Shown: piece after piece, positions 1 through 7,263 of the stretch
Numbering within the stretch: the stretch's first letter is position 1
Layout: the number at the start of each line of letters is the position of its first letter
NCBI GenBank assembly: GCA_014729445.1
Contig: WJJX01000122.1
Coordinates: 1-16,283, forward strand
Length of the DNA stretch: 16,283 bases
Direction of reading: 5' to 3'
Source of the DNA: Candidatus Moraniibacteriota bacterium
Lineage (GTDB): Bacteria; Patescibacteriota; Minisyncoccia; CAIUEV01; JAHKAQ01
Made by a program: the position numbers and the translations under genes
The notes under the pieces: model-generated
Databases searched by the model: none
Seen by the model: only the letters and a program-made list of their open reading frames with translations
What the model was told of the DNA's origin: nothing

Positions 1-2370
1 CTCCTCTCCCAATATCCTAACATCGGTTATTACAAAATCGGGAAGTCTGCAGTCATCGCAATTACACCTGTCCTCGCCTTTATCGGGTCTCGGATTATTA
101 CCGTTCTCACAAACTCCATTCCCGCATTGCTCGTCCCAGCCGGCAATACAATGTCCAATAACCCCATTGTTTGAAGCAGTACACGCACCGGTCTCAGTGT
201 CAAAACCGCCAAAAGCCGGCTTTATACCAAGATCAGCTCGACAACACTCCGTCGGCCCTAAAGTCTCACTTGAATAAACTTCCTCCCCTTCATCGGCGCA
301 AAATTCTTGACAAAGCGAGCAAAGTTCTTGAGGTCTTTCAGGATTATTTACATCGCCGCAAAGATTCGTATAAGTAGAACTGGCGCAAAATTGATTCTCA
401 TCTGCAAAATCCGCGTTCTGACCCCCCTGACAATCTGACGGGGAATTACACGGATTCTCCCATGCGCTGCAAGTGCCGTTATTCAAATCAAGACATATCT
501 TCTGTGGCGAACCTGGCAATGAATTCGTGTCATAACAAGTATCTGCGATTGACAATGTTGTATCCAATCCGACATCCCACTCCTCTAAATCATCACAGCA
601 AGCTTTATTTCCATCAGGCATATAGGTCTCGCCTTCCTTTAAACAATCCGATTTTATGGTAACTACTTTATTAAAAATATTATTATCTTCGTTTGATTCT
701 TCATTAACCTCATTATGATCGACTATAATTTCAAAATGGTGATCGCCCGGCTGCTCCAAATAAATAGGCCCAGGCGCTTCAGCCTCAGAAATAACACCAT
801 TTGCAGCAATCGGCGGGAAAACAAGCGCCGTATACGGATCACCATCTTTATCGATAAAAACCACCTCGGTCTGAAACGAGTCTTTAGTCCCATTATTAAT
901 TACTTTCACAAACAAAATAATCGGTTCACCGGCATAAAAAACATCCTGCGCTTGACCTGTGTCCCCGTGTCTAAATTCGACTTCCAAAATCTCCAAATCC
1001 GGCTTGTCGCACTCTGGACCAATACAGGCAGACTCACAAAGCGAACAAAGCTCGGTCGGCCGATCTGCATTATCTTCACTACAGAGCTTGGTATAAATAC
1101 CGCTCTCACAAAATTCATCCTTATCCTCAAAAGTCGCATTTTGACTTCCACAATCGGAAGCACAATTACAGGGATTTTCCCATTCACTGCAATTGCCATC
1201 CCCGCAGTCGATACACATTTCCAAAAGAGCTCCTGCCACTAAATTCGTTTCATAACAATTTGCTCCAACCGAAATCCTGGTATCCATACCCTTGGCCCAA
1301 GTGTCCAAATTATCACAACATCTCTTGTCGGTTTCAGCAGGCATATAAATCTTTCCATCTTCATTGAAACAATCGGCGGGCGGAATCGGCGGCCCGTCGC
1401 CTATTGGAATTGAAATATCCAAACTGTTATTATATTCATCAATCTCCAATAACTCGTCATAAGGATCAACGATCGCCTTTAAATAATAATCCTCTTTAAG
1501 ATCCTGGGTGATCACAATTTTGCCCAAACTGAAGTTATCCTCTCTTTCCCCTCCCTGCATCGATATTTTCTTTACCGTCTTTTTCTCATATTCCTCTATT
1601 TCTTTAACCTCTTCTCCATGTTTAATTTTAAAAACCCCGGCTTCCACCTCCTTGCCCTCCGGCCCTTCGTTCTTTAAAGAAATAATCACTTCAACCTCTT
1701 CCCCTTCGCTATATTCATCCTTCTCGGGACTTAATTTATATTCAAAAATCTCCAAGTCAAAATTTACATTAATACATTCATCGTCCTCACAGATTTCATT
1801 ATCTTCCCTCTCCTCTTCCTCCTCCTCTTCTTTTATTTCCTCATACAGCTCTTCCAATTCCCTAAATCTTTTATATTTTTTATATCTTCGATACAAATTA
1901 TAATCTTTCCAGGCTTGATGAAAATTAGCCGGCGTATAGCCTAATTCCTGAATCTCGGGATAATATCCCAGCCCCTGGCTTATCTCATTGTCCGAAGGCC
2001 GGGGCAGTTCCTTCATCACCGGATAAATTCTTTTCATATTCAAATATCGATCATGATATTTTCTTTTCACTTCCTTAACAATCTGATAGCTCTTCTTGTA
2101 TTTGTCCTTATCATATTTTCTTTCATATTCCTTATATTTATCCTTGATCTTTCGAGTTCCGGCATCCGAAGTCGAGTGCATATTACTCCTGATAGTCCAA
2201 ATAATACCGGCGCTGAATCCGATTAATAAAGCCGCGATTAACAAAGCCTGCCAATTCTTTAATTTGGTCTTTTTTATAAATACAAAATTCTTCCCCCACC
2301 AAGAAAAAGAACTTCTGACAATTTTATCTATCGGTCTTGAATAATCTTGGGATTTCCTCCTCTTTGACAT
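1..2370 (-). CDS. Large membrane-anchored surface protein with CARDB and Cys-rich repeats (3' end beyond window)
   Basis: An uninterrupted reading frame of 790 codons runs from ATG at 2370 to the left edge with no stop. Residues 1-39 are basic and cytoplasmic-like; 40-58 (WQALLIAALLIGFSAGIIW) form one membrane segment, so the rest should lie outside. A K/Y/R-rich stretch (about 65-170) and a Glu-rich stretch (about 170-197) follow. Then come CARDB-like beta-sandwich 1 (about 203-322), Cys-rich module A (about 331-454, 16 Cys), CARDB 2 (about 455-572, with the family-typical EVNEESNEDNN near its end), Cys-rich module B (about 573-780), and the start of a third CARDB (LPDFVITDV) at the edge. 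Modules A and B are internal duplicates about 240 residues apart. CARDB domains occur in secreted adhesion-type proteins; a role in surface attachment is inferred. No cell-wall sorting signal is visible because the C-terminus is missing. Confidence 0.9.
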   Translation of the reverse strand, partial: MSKRRKSQDYSRPIDKIVRSSFSWWGKNFVFIKKTKLKNWQALLIAALLIGFSAGIIWTIRSNMHSTSDAGTRKIKDKYKEYERKYDKDKYKKSYQIVKEVKRKYHDRYLNMKRIYPVMKELPRPSDNEISQGLGYYPEIQELGYTPANFHQAWKDYNLYRRYKKYKRFRELEELYEEIKEEEEEEEREDNEICEDDECINVNFDLEIFEYKLSPEKDEYSEGEEVEVIISLKNEGPEGKEVEAGVFKIKHGEEVKEIEEYEKKTVKKISMQGGEREDNFSLGKIVITQDLKEDYYLKAIVDPYDELLEIDEYNNSLDISIPIGDGPPIPPADCFNEDGKIYMPAETDKRCCDNLDTWAKGMDTRISVGANCYETNLVAGALLEMCIDCGDGNCSEWENPCNCASDCGSQNATFEDKDEFCESGIYTKLCSEDNADRPTELCSLCESACIGPECDKPDLEILEVEFRHGDTGQAQDVFYAGEPIILFVKVINNGTKDSFQTEVVFIDKDGDPYTALVFPPIAANGVISEAEAPGPIYLEQPGDHHFEIIVDHNEVNEESNEDNNIFNKVVTIKSDCLKEGETYMPDGNKACCDDLEEWDVGLDTTLSIADTCYDTNSLPGSPQKICLDLNNGTCSAWENPCNSPSDCQGGQNADFADENQFCASSTYTNLCGDVNNPERPQELCSLCQEFCADEGEEVYSSETLGPTECCRADLGIKPAFGGFDTETGACTASNNGVIGHCIAGWDEQCGNGVCENGNNPRPDKGEDRCNCDDCRLPDFVITDVRILGEE

Positions 2371-2833
2371 ATCTTTTTTTATTTTTTTTATTTTTTTCCT
2401 GTTTTATTTAAACGATAAATCTCTGTAAAAATTCTGACTTATCTAAAATTTTAAAAGCCGATTTCAATCGTGACCTTCAATATAAATTCCTTGTTTGTAT
2501 TATCCCCGCAACGCGCAAATAACCTCTAACTTTATATTAAAAAAACTCAATCTGAATTTCGTTTAAAATATTATAGCAAAATAACATCTAAACACAATAA
2601 CACAATTTTTATCGCATTTCCTGACTTATTTTTTTTACTATGCTGTAAATAAAATAGCCAGATTAACTTCTAATCTTTTTTTTATCCCTCGGAATCAATA
2701 ATCTTTATTGTTTTTTGACGTTTTTATTTTTTTTTGTTTACTTATATAATAGATTATTTAATAGAATCCGCGTTTCGTTAATCTGAAAAATCAAACAAAA
2801 AATCAAAAAAATGGCTTAAAAAAATAAAACTCA
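2371..2833. other. 463-bp AT-rich divergent intergenic region
   Basis: This gap separates the surface-protein gene (leftward) from the J-domain/helicase pair (rightward) and should hold both promoters. It is very AT-rich, with long T runs around 2370-2400 and 2719-2735. No ORF of useful length and no RNA-like structure stands out. On the + strand a TATAAT lies at 2745-2750; the best -35-like hexamer (TTGACG, 2715-2720) is 24 bp away, too far for a standard sigma-70 promoter, so the rightward promoter is uncertain. The 12-mer TTTTGTTTACTT at 2732-2743 also occurs twice upstream of lexA. Confidence 0.6.
2570..2597 (-). promoter_or_regulatory. Candidate promoter for the surface-protein gene
   Basis: On the minus strand a perfect TATAAT (2575-2570) is preceded at 16 bp by TTGTGT (2597-2592), which matches TTGACA only in its first half. 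It would give a leader of roughly 190 nt before the ATG at 2370. The AT-rich background makes chance matches likely. Confidence 0.3.
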
Positions 2834-3112
2834 ATGCAAAACTGCTTTAAAATATTAAAAATCAAACAAAATTCCAGCCCCCAAGAAATCAAAGAGGCCT
2901 ACTGGAAACTGGCTCATAAATATCACCCCGACAAAGGAGGCAATAAAAAAATTTTTATAACAATCAACCACGCTTACAAGCAGGCCCTGCATTATGAAGA
3001 AACCCGCTCGAAATCGAATCAAGCTAAAAAAATAATCAAAATAATCGGATTGTCCATTGGAATAATTCTTCTATTTTCGCTAACCTCAAACAAAAGAAGA
3101 GAAAAAAAATAA
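2834..3112 (+). CDS. Small tail-anchored J-domain protein
   Basis: A 92-residue protein that starts directly with a J domain: helix II carries EIKEAYWKLAHKYHPDKGG with the diagnostic HPD triad at 31-33, and a shortened helix III follows (about 38-56). The Gly/Phe, zinc-finger and substrate-binding parts of a full DnaJ are absent. Residues 67-85 form a hydrophobic helix followed by a basic tail (NKRREKK), so the J domain should face the cytoplasm from a C-terminal membrane anchor. J domains stimulate the ATPase of DnaK-type Hsp70; here recruitment of Hsp70 to the membrane is inferred. The gene ends 10 nt before the PIF1-type helicase and is probably co-transcribed with it. No Shine-Dalgarno sequence precedes the ATG. 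Confidence 0.85.
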   Translation: MQNCFKILKIKQNSSPQEIKEAYWKLAHKYHPDKGGNKKIFITINHAYKQALHYEETRSKSNQAKKIIKIIGLSIGIILLFSLTSNKRREKK

Positions 3113-3122
3113 AGATTTAATA

Positions 3123-4448
3123 ATGGACCAATCCAGCGCGCTTAAAATAATGAAACAAGGAAATAACGTACTCTTAACCGGACCGGCCGGAAGCGGGAAA
3201 ACTTATTTGCTTGGAAAATACATTGATTATCTCAAAAAAAATCGAGTTAACTATTCCGTAACCGCCACTACCGGAATCGCAGCCACGCATCTTAACGGAA
3301 TAACGATCCATTCATGGTCGGGTATTGGCATAAAGGAAAAACTCAACCGGGAAAGCCTGAAAAACTTAAAAACCAAATATTATCTAAAAAAAAACATAAC
3401 CAAAACCAAGGTGCTTATTATTGATGAAATATCAATGCTTCACCCCTATCAATTAGTTATGCTTGATAAAATTTGCCGCATGTTTAAAAAAAGCCTCCGT
3501 CCTTTCGGCGGAATACAACTCATCCTTTGCGGCGATTTTTTTCAGCTTCCTCCCATCAAAAAAAATGCTCAATCGACCAAACTAATCTTTGAATCTTCTG
3601 CTTGGAAAAAACTGAAGGTTAAATACTGCTATTTAAACACCCAATACCGACAAACAGATCCTGAACTGATAAATATTTTAAACAAAATCCGCAGTCAAAA
3701 AATCGACAACCAAATCATTCAAAAATTCCTAAAATTAAAGAACGCCATCAAGACTCAATCCAATCTGCCTACTCGCCTCTATACCCACAACTTGGACGTC
3801 GATTCCGTCAATCACCGAAAACTTGAAAAAATCCAGGAAACCACTGTAAGTTATACAATGTACAGCCAGGGAAATTCAACCCTGATCGAAATACTAAAAA
3901 GGGGCTGTTTAGCGCCGGAAGTTTTAACGCTAAAAAAAAAGGCCATTGTTATGTTTGTAAAAAACGACTTCGAAGCGGGTTACGTGAACGGAACCTTGGG
4001 CAAGGTCATAGGCTTTGACAAAGACAATTTTCCGATAGTTTTAACCAACTCCGATAAAAAAATAACGGCTTTTCCCAAAAAGTGGAAGCTCGAAACCAAC
4101 GAAGATAAGGAAGAGCAAGCGTTAATCGAACAAATCCCGCTGCGGCTTGCCTGGGCTGTCACCATTCATAAAAGTCAAGGCATGACCCTGGATTGCGCTT
4201 CCATTGATCTTGGCAAATGTTTCGAATACGGCATGGGTTATGTCGCCCTCTCAAGAGTAAAAAACCTCAAAGGAATAAACTTATTGGGATTTAATCAAAC
4301 CTCGCTTAAAGTCAATCCATATCTTCTAAAATTCGAAAAACTGTTCCAAAAAAAATCCAGACAAGAGGAAAAAATCCTAAAACAAACAAGCAAAACGAAA
4401 ATCAAAAGCAACCAGCAGACTTTTTTAAACGAAATACTCGAGCCATAA
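3123..4448 (+). CDS. PIF1-family (superfamily 1B) DNA helicase
   Basis: A 441-residue ATP-dependent helicase of the PIF1/RecD group, expected to move 5'-3' on single-stranded DNA. Motifs in order: Walker A GPAGSGKT (20-27), motif Ia TATTGIAA (47-54), Walker B VLIIDEIS (97-104), motif III GDFFQLPPI (137-145), QYR (174-176), motif V TIHKSQGMTLD (347-357) and motif VI YVALSRVKNLKGI (373-385). The set is complete, so the enzyme should be active. The C-terminal 40 residues or so are Lys/Gln-rich without a recognisable accessory domain. PIF1 relatives act in replication-fork and recombination intermediates and on structured DNA; the precise role here is not shown. The gene follows the J-domain ORF by 10 nt. 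The start at 3123 leaves 19 residues before Walker A, normal for compact PIF1 proteins. Confidence 0.92.
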   Translation: MDQSSALKIMKQGNNVLLTGPAGSGKTYLLGKYIDYLKKNRVNYSVTATTGIAATHLNGITIHSWSGIGIKEKLNRESLKNLKTKYYLKKNITKTKVLIIDEISMLHPYQLVMLDKICRMFKKSLRPFGGIQLILCGDFFQLPPIKKNAQSTKLIFESSAWKKLKVKYCYLNTQYRQTDPELINILNKIRSQKIDNQIIQKFLKLKNAIKTQSNLPTRLYTHNLDVDSVNHRKLEKIQETTVSYTMYSQGNSTLIEILKRGCLAPEVLTLKKKAIVMFVKNDFEAGYVNGTLGKVIGFDKDNFPIVLTNSDKKITAFPKKWKLETNEDKEEQALIEQIPLRLAWAVTIHKSQGMTLDCASIDLGKCFEYGMGYVALSRVKNLKGINLLGFNQTSLKVNPYLLKFEKLFQKKSRQEEKILKQTSKTKIKSNQQTFLNEILEP

Positions 4449-4454
4449 CCTCAA

Positions 4455-4484
4455 AAAGGGAGGAGATCATTGACCCCTCTCTTT
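4455..4484 (+). terminator. Possible hairpin terminator after the helicase gene
   Basis: An 11-bp imperfect stem (4455-4465 AAAGGGAGGAG with 4474-4484 CCCCTCTCTTT; one G-U pair and one mismatch) encloses an 8-nt loop, starting 7 nt after the helicase stop codon. The following T tract is weak, so termination may be partial. Confidence 0.45.
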
Positions 4485-4511
4485 AACTTTGATATATTTA
4501 AAATCAGATTG

Positions 4512-4530
4512 TTAATATTATTAATATTAA
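4512..4530. repeat. Perfect 19-nt palindrome upstream of the KH gene
   Basis: TTAATATTA-T-TAATATTAA is a perfect inverted repeat (9-bp arms, single central T) lying 18 bp before the -35 box of the KH gene. It may be a regulator site, but it consists only of A and T in an AT-rich gap. Confidence 0.35.
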
Positions 4531-4548
4531 AAAGTCGTATTATAAAAA

Positions 4549-4576
4549 TTGACAATCTCGGAATGAGCGATAATAC
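4549..4576 (+). promoter_or_regulatory. Promoter of the KH-domain gene
   Basis: A perfect -35 TTGACA (4549-4554) is followed by GATAATAC. Reading TAATAC (4571-4576) as the -10 gives a 16-bp spacer but a poor hexamer; GATAAT (4569-4574) matches better but at only 14 bp. The -10 region lies within a short inverted repeat, GCGA-6nt-TCGC (4567-4580), which could be a control site. The leader would be about 30 nt. Confidence 0.45.
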
Positions 4577-4611
4577 TCGCAAATCCGTTTAAAAAAATAA
4601 TCAATTCAGCA

Positions 4612-4965
4612 ATGGCAACAGAAAAAGATCAAGAATTCGTAGAATACATTGTCAAGGCAATCGTAGACAACCCTGACGATGTAAAAACATCAAGAACAGT
4701 CGACGAGATGGGAGTTCTAATCACTCTCGATGTTAACCCAGACGACATGGGCATGGTAATCGGTAGAGAAGGCGCAACCGCCAAATCTCTAAGAACTCTG
4801 CTAAGAGTCGTAGGCGCCAGAAACAACGCCAGAGTCAACCTAAAAATCAACGAACCGGCCGGATCCAAAAGAGGTGGCAAAAAAAACACCAGCAAAAAAT
4901 CGGAGGAAAACGAAGATGACAATAACAAAGGATTGGAAGACGTTGTTGACGATCTAAAAATATAA
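4612..4965 (+). CDS. khpA: KH-domain RNA-binding protein, KhpA-like, with extended tail
   Basis: Residues 1-80 match the small single-KH KhpA/YlqC family: an N-terminal helix (FVEYIVKAIVDNPDDV), a beta strand, and the nucleic-acid-binding GXXG loop VIGREGATAKSLRTLL with GREG at 51-54. KhpA proteins bind RNA and in Firmicutes pair with KhpB/Jag to influence cell-envelope growth. Family members are usually about 75-85 residues; this one is 117 because of a Lys/Ser-rich then Asp/Glu-rich tail (about 82-117) that ends in VVDDLKI. The tail looks disordered apart from a short amphipathic end. The gene stands alone between its own promoter and a strong terminator, which fits a highly expressed small RNA-binding protein. 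The symbol is given by family resemblance. Confidence 0.85.
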   Translation: MATEKDQEFVEYIVKAIVDNPDDVKTSRTVDEMGVLITLDVNPDDMGMVIGREGATAKSLRTLLRVVGARNNARVNLKINEPAGSKRGGKKNTSKKSEENEDDNNKGLEDVVDDLKI

Positions 4966-4985
4966 TCTTTCTTTTTTTTTAAAGC

Positions 4986-5027
4986 GAAAGATAAAAAACC
5001 GTTCCCAGGAACGGTTTTTTATCTTTC
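4986..5027. terminator. Perfect bidirectional intrinsic terminator
   Basis: A 19-bp perfect stem (4986-5004 with 5009-5027) closes on the tetraloop CCAG. The GC-rich core CCGTTC/GAACGG is flanked by A6 (4993-4998) and T6 (5015-5020), so it can end transcription both ways: the KH gene from the left and the operon ending at 5019 from the right. The right arm contains the last two codons and stop codon of the nucleotidyltransferase gene. Confidence 0.92.
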
Positions 5028-5729
5028 AAGAGGCCGCCCTTGAGCAAAATAGTTCGAAGCCCGTTTAAGCTCCGAAAGCGTATTGATTTGAAAATAAGCT
5101 TTACTGTCTATAATCTCAACAAATATCGGAAATTTTTTAGAAACTTCAACCAACGTCTGGGGCAGACCGTACTCCAAACTCTCCTTATTAACTAATACCG
5201 GTTCAAAGTCGAAAATACGCCTGTCTAACTTATAAGCTCCTGTATTCAGCAAATAATCATCCAAAACAACTTTGGGATAATCGGGTAGATCTATAAGAAA
5301 ATTACGATCATCGACAATCACCTGGCCTCCGGTAGGCCGTCCTTTTTTTCTACAAGCCAATAAAGCCAACTGATGTCTGGCAAGTTTCTCTAAACCTTCT
5401 TTGGGATAAATATCATCCGCATGCAAAACCAAAAATTCCTGTTTTAACAAATCTTTACAAGCCCACAGGGCTTTTGCGGTACCGTCTAATTTTTCGTGCA
5501 TAACATACTTAATTTTCAAACCCGCAAATTTAACTCCATATCTTTTTTTTATCAGCTCCTTTCTATAATTAACCACTAATAAGACTTCACTTGCCTTTGG
5601 CGGTAAAGACTCGATAATATAATCCAGGATTGCCTTTCCCTTTGTGACCTCAATCAAAGGTTTGGGTGTCTCGTCCGTCAAGGGACGGAGTCTTGTTCCT
5701 TTCCCAGCAGCCAATATTATTACCTGCAT
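5019..5729 (-). CDS. Sugar-phosphate nucleotidyltransferase (NDP-sugar pyrophosphorylase-like)
   Basis: A 236-residue GT-A-fold nucleotidyltransferase. The N-terminus holds the signature LAAGKGTRLRPLTDETPKPL (6-25), which binds the nucleotide triphosphate and includes the catalytic Arg and Lys; DGTAKAL (82-88) and the metal-site HADDIY (103-108, where many relatives have GD) follow. It lacks the left-handed beta-helix of GlmU, so it is a stand-alone pyrophosphorylase that would join NTP and a sugar-1-phosphate to give an NDP-sugar for glycan synthesis. The substrate (glucose, mannose or other) cannot be read from the sequence. It is the last gene of a minus-strand operon, 3 nt after the RNase HI gene, and its stop codon lies inside the terminator hairpin. 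Confidence 0.88.
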   Translation of the reverse strand: MQVIILAAGKGTRLRPLTDETPKPLIEVTKGKAILDYIIESLPPKASEVLLVVNYRKELIKKRYGVKFAGLKIKYVMHEKLDGTAKALWACKDLLKQEFLVLHADDIYPKEGLEKLARHQLALLACRKKGRPTGGQVIVDDRNFLIDLPDYPKVVLDDYLLNTGAYKLDRRIFDFEPVLVNKESLEYGLPQTLVEVSKKFPIFVEIIDSKAYFQINTLSELKRASNYFAQGRPLER

Positions 5730-5732
5730 AAT

Positions 5733-6176
5733 TTAATTTTTACTTTTTAAATTTATTGCTCTATCCAAAGCCAAATTAACCAGCTTATCAGCTTCTTTGT
5801 TTTTTTCTCTTCTGATATGAATAAACTTTACCTTATCGGCAAGAGAAATCAAATCTTGAATTTTAAGATAAATTTTTAATAAATCAGCGTTCTTGATCCT
5901 GTATTCACCTTTCATCTGTTTAACTATCAATTCACTGTCCAAATAACAAACAATTTGTTTGCGCCTTAATTCTTTTTCTGAAAATCTTTTCGCAATTTCT
6001 TTTAAAGCCTCATAAACAGCCATATATTCAGCTATATTGTTAGTGGCCTCCCCAATATAGCGACTTAATTCAAACTTATCACCACAAGGATAACTGACAA
6101 CAGCCCCAACAGCCGCCGGACCGGGATTTCCCCTTGAGCCGCCGTCAGAATAAACAACAATCTTATCGATCATCAA
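5733..6176 (-). CDS. Ribonuclease HI-family protein
   Basis: A 147-residue RNase H fold enzyme that cleaves the RNA strand of RNA-DNA hybrids. The catalytic carboxylates are all in place: D11 in VYSDGGSRGNPGPAAVGAVV, E50 in TNNIAEYMAVYEAL, D80 in CYLDSELIVKQMKGEY, and D130 in IRREKNKEADKLVNLALD. Sequence style is closer to the short archaeal/YpdQ-type RNase HI than to E. coli RnhA: it lacks the basic handle region. The protein begins MMID; the ATG at 6173 is an equally possible start. It follows the transporter by 5 nt and precedes the nucleotidyltransferase by 3 nt, so the three genes are surely one transcript. Confidence 0.92.
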   Translation of the reverse strand: MMIDKIVVYSDGGSRGNPGPAAVGAVVSYPCGDKFELSRYIGEATNNIAEYMAVYEALKEIAKRFSEKELRRKQIVCYLDSELIVKQMKGEYRIKNADLLKIYLKIQDLISLADKVKFIHIRREKNKEADKLVNLALDRAINLKSKN

Positions 6177-6181
6177 ATAAA

Positions 6182-7231
6182 TTACTTATTAAAATTTTTC
6201 AATTCTCTCTTAAACTCGATCTCATAAATTTCCATCAAACTCTTAAATAAAACCACCAGAACTGGACCGATAATAAATCCAAGAGGGCCGAATAAGCCAA
6301 TCCCCCCGATGGTTGAAAAAAACACCAGCAATTGATGTAGTTTTGTTTCATTCCCCACCAACTTAGCTCTCAATAAATTATCGATATTGCTGATAATAAC
6401 AGTCCCTACAATAATAATCACAATACCTTGGATATAATGGCCGAACAAAATTTTTATAACCGCCGCCGGCAGCCAGATCAAAAAAGCGCCAATTAAAGGT
6501 ATTAAAGCCAGGGGTATCGTAATAAAACCCCAAAAAGCCGGCGATGGAACCTGCGTAAAGGCAAAAAGAATTCCAAGAATAACCCCCTGAATAACCGCTA
6601 CCACTAAAGAACCTTTAATTGTAGCTTTTGAAATCGAAATGAACTTCTTAATTAAAATCTTCTCCTGTTTGTCTTTCAGAGGACTTAATTTCATAACTCT
6701 TTTTAGGATCCTGTCGCCATCCTTAAACAGATAATATAAAGTAAAAAACATAAAAAATATCATCGTAAAGAAATTAAAAGTCCCCGAAGAAATGTTAATC
6801 AAAGCTTTCACCACAAAGTTGCTTGCATTTTTTAAAAAACCGACAAACTCCTTGGACTCAAAATTTATATTGACATACTTTCCGGTCAAAGCTTCAATCC
6901 TAGGCGTTTCCAAAAATTTATTAATTTTTTCCTGCCAGTTGTTTTCCTCAATCGTCTGATTGATGGAAATTGCCTCGTTGACGACCAAACTGGCCGCTAT
7001 TACAATTGGAACCACCAAAATTATAAAAATTACGATACAAGTAACAATAGAAGCCAGCGAAGAACGACCCTTAAATTTTTCTTTCAAATATTCATACCAG
7101 GGCTTAAAAAATCTGGAAAGCAGAAAAGCTATAAAAATAGCCAAAACAAAGGGTTTAAAAATCAACCAAACCTCTATGCCAACCAAAATAATTAAAGCCA
7201 ATAAAAAAATAGTATTGAAATTTTTCCTCAT
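6182..7231 (-). CDS. AI-2E family transporter (PerM/YdiK-like)
   Basis: A 349-residue polytopic membrane protein. Two hydrophobic segments at 7-40, one at about 60-84, a soluble stretch (about 90-145), one at about 150-170, and four or so between 205 and 332 give the usual eight-helix pattern. Family motifs are clear: KGSLVVAVIQGVILGILF (206-223), IPLIGAFLIWLPAAV (244-258) and the C-terminal LLVFFSTIGGIGLFGPLG (301-318) followed by FIIGP. The family is named after the E. coli autoinducer-2 exporter TqsA but includes Na+/H+ antiporters and proteins of unknown cargo, so the substrate is unknown. It is the first gene of the tight operon with RNase HI and the nucleotidyltransferase; the ATG at 7231 lies 32 nt after the preceding gene. 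Confidence 0.9.
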   Translation of the reverse strand: MRKNFNTIFLLALIILVGIEVWLIFKPFVLAIFIAFLLSRFFKPWYEYLKEKFKGRSSLASIVTCIVIFIILVVPIVIAASLVVNEAISINQTIEENNWQEKINKFLETPRIEALTGKYVNINFESKEFVGFLKNASNFVVKALINISSGTFNFFTMIFFMFFTLYYLFKDGDRILKRVMKLSPLKDKQEKILIKKFISISKATIKGSLVVAVIQGVILGILFAFTQVPSPAFWGFITIPLALIPLIGAFLIWLPAAVIKILFGHYIQGIVIIIVGTVIISNIDNLLRAKLVGNETKLHQLLVFFSTIGGIGLFGPLGFIIGPVLVVLFKSLMEIYEIEFKRELKNFNK

Positions 7232-7263
7232 CTTAAAATATTAAAAATTAACTTCAATCTAAA

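Noticed and set aside
715..1242. + strand ORF of 175 codons inside the surface-protein gene
   Set aside because: The opposite frame shows duplicated Cys-rich and CARDB modules; this one has no family-like pattern.
1508..1903. Ser-rich + strand ORF of 131 codons
   Set aside because: It is the reverse frame of the Glu/Lys-rich part of the 790-codon minus-strand gene; Glu/Lys codons give Ser/Phe/Leu on the opposite strand.
2715..2750. TTGACG and TATAAT as a rightward promoter for the J-protein gene
   Set aside because: The 24-bp spacing is too long for a sigma-70 promoter; kept only as a remark in the gap description.
4629..4928. 99-codon minus-strand ORF opposite the KH gene
   Set aside because: Mirror of a clear KH domain; no independent signal.
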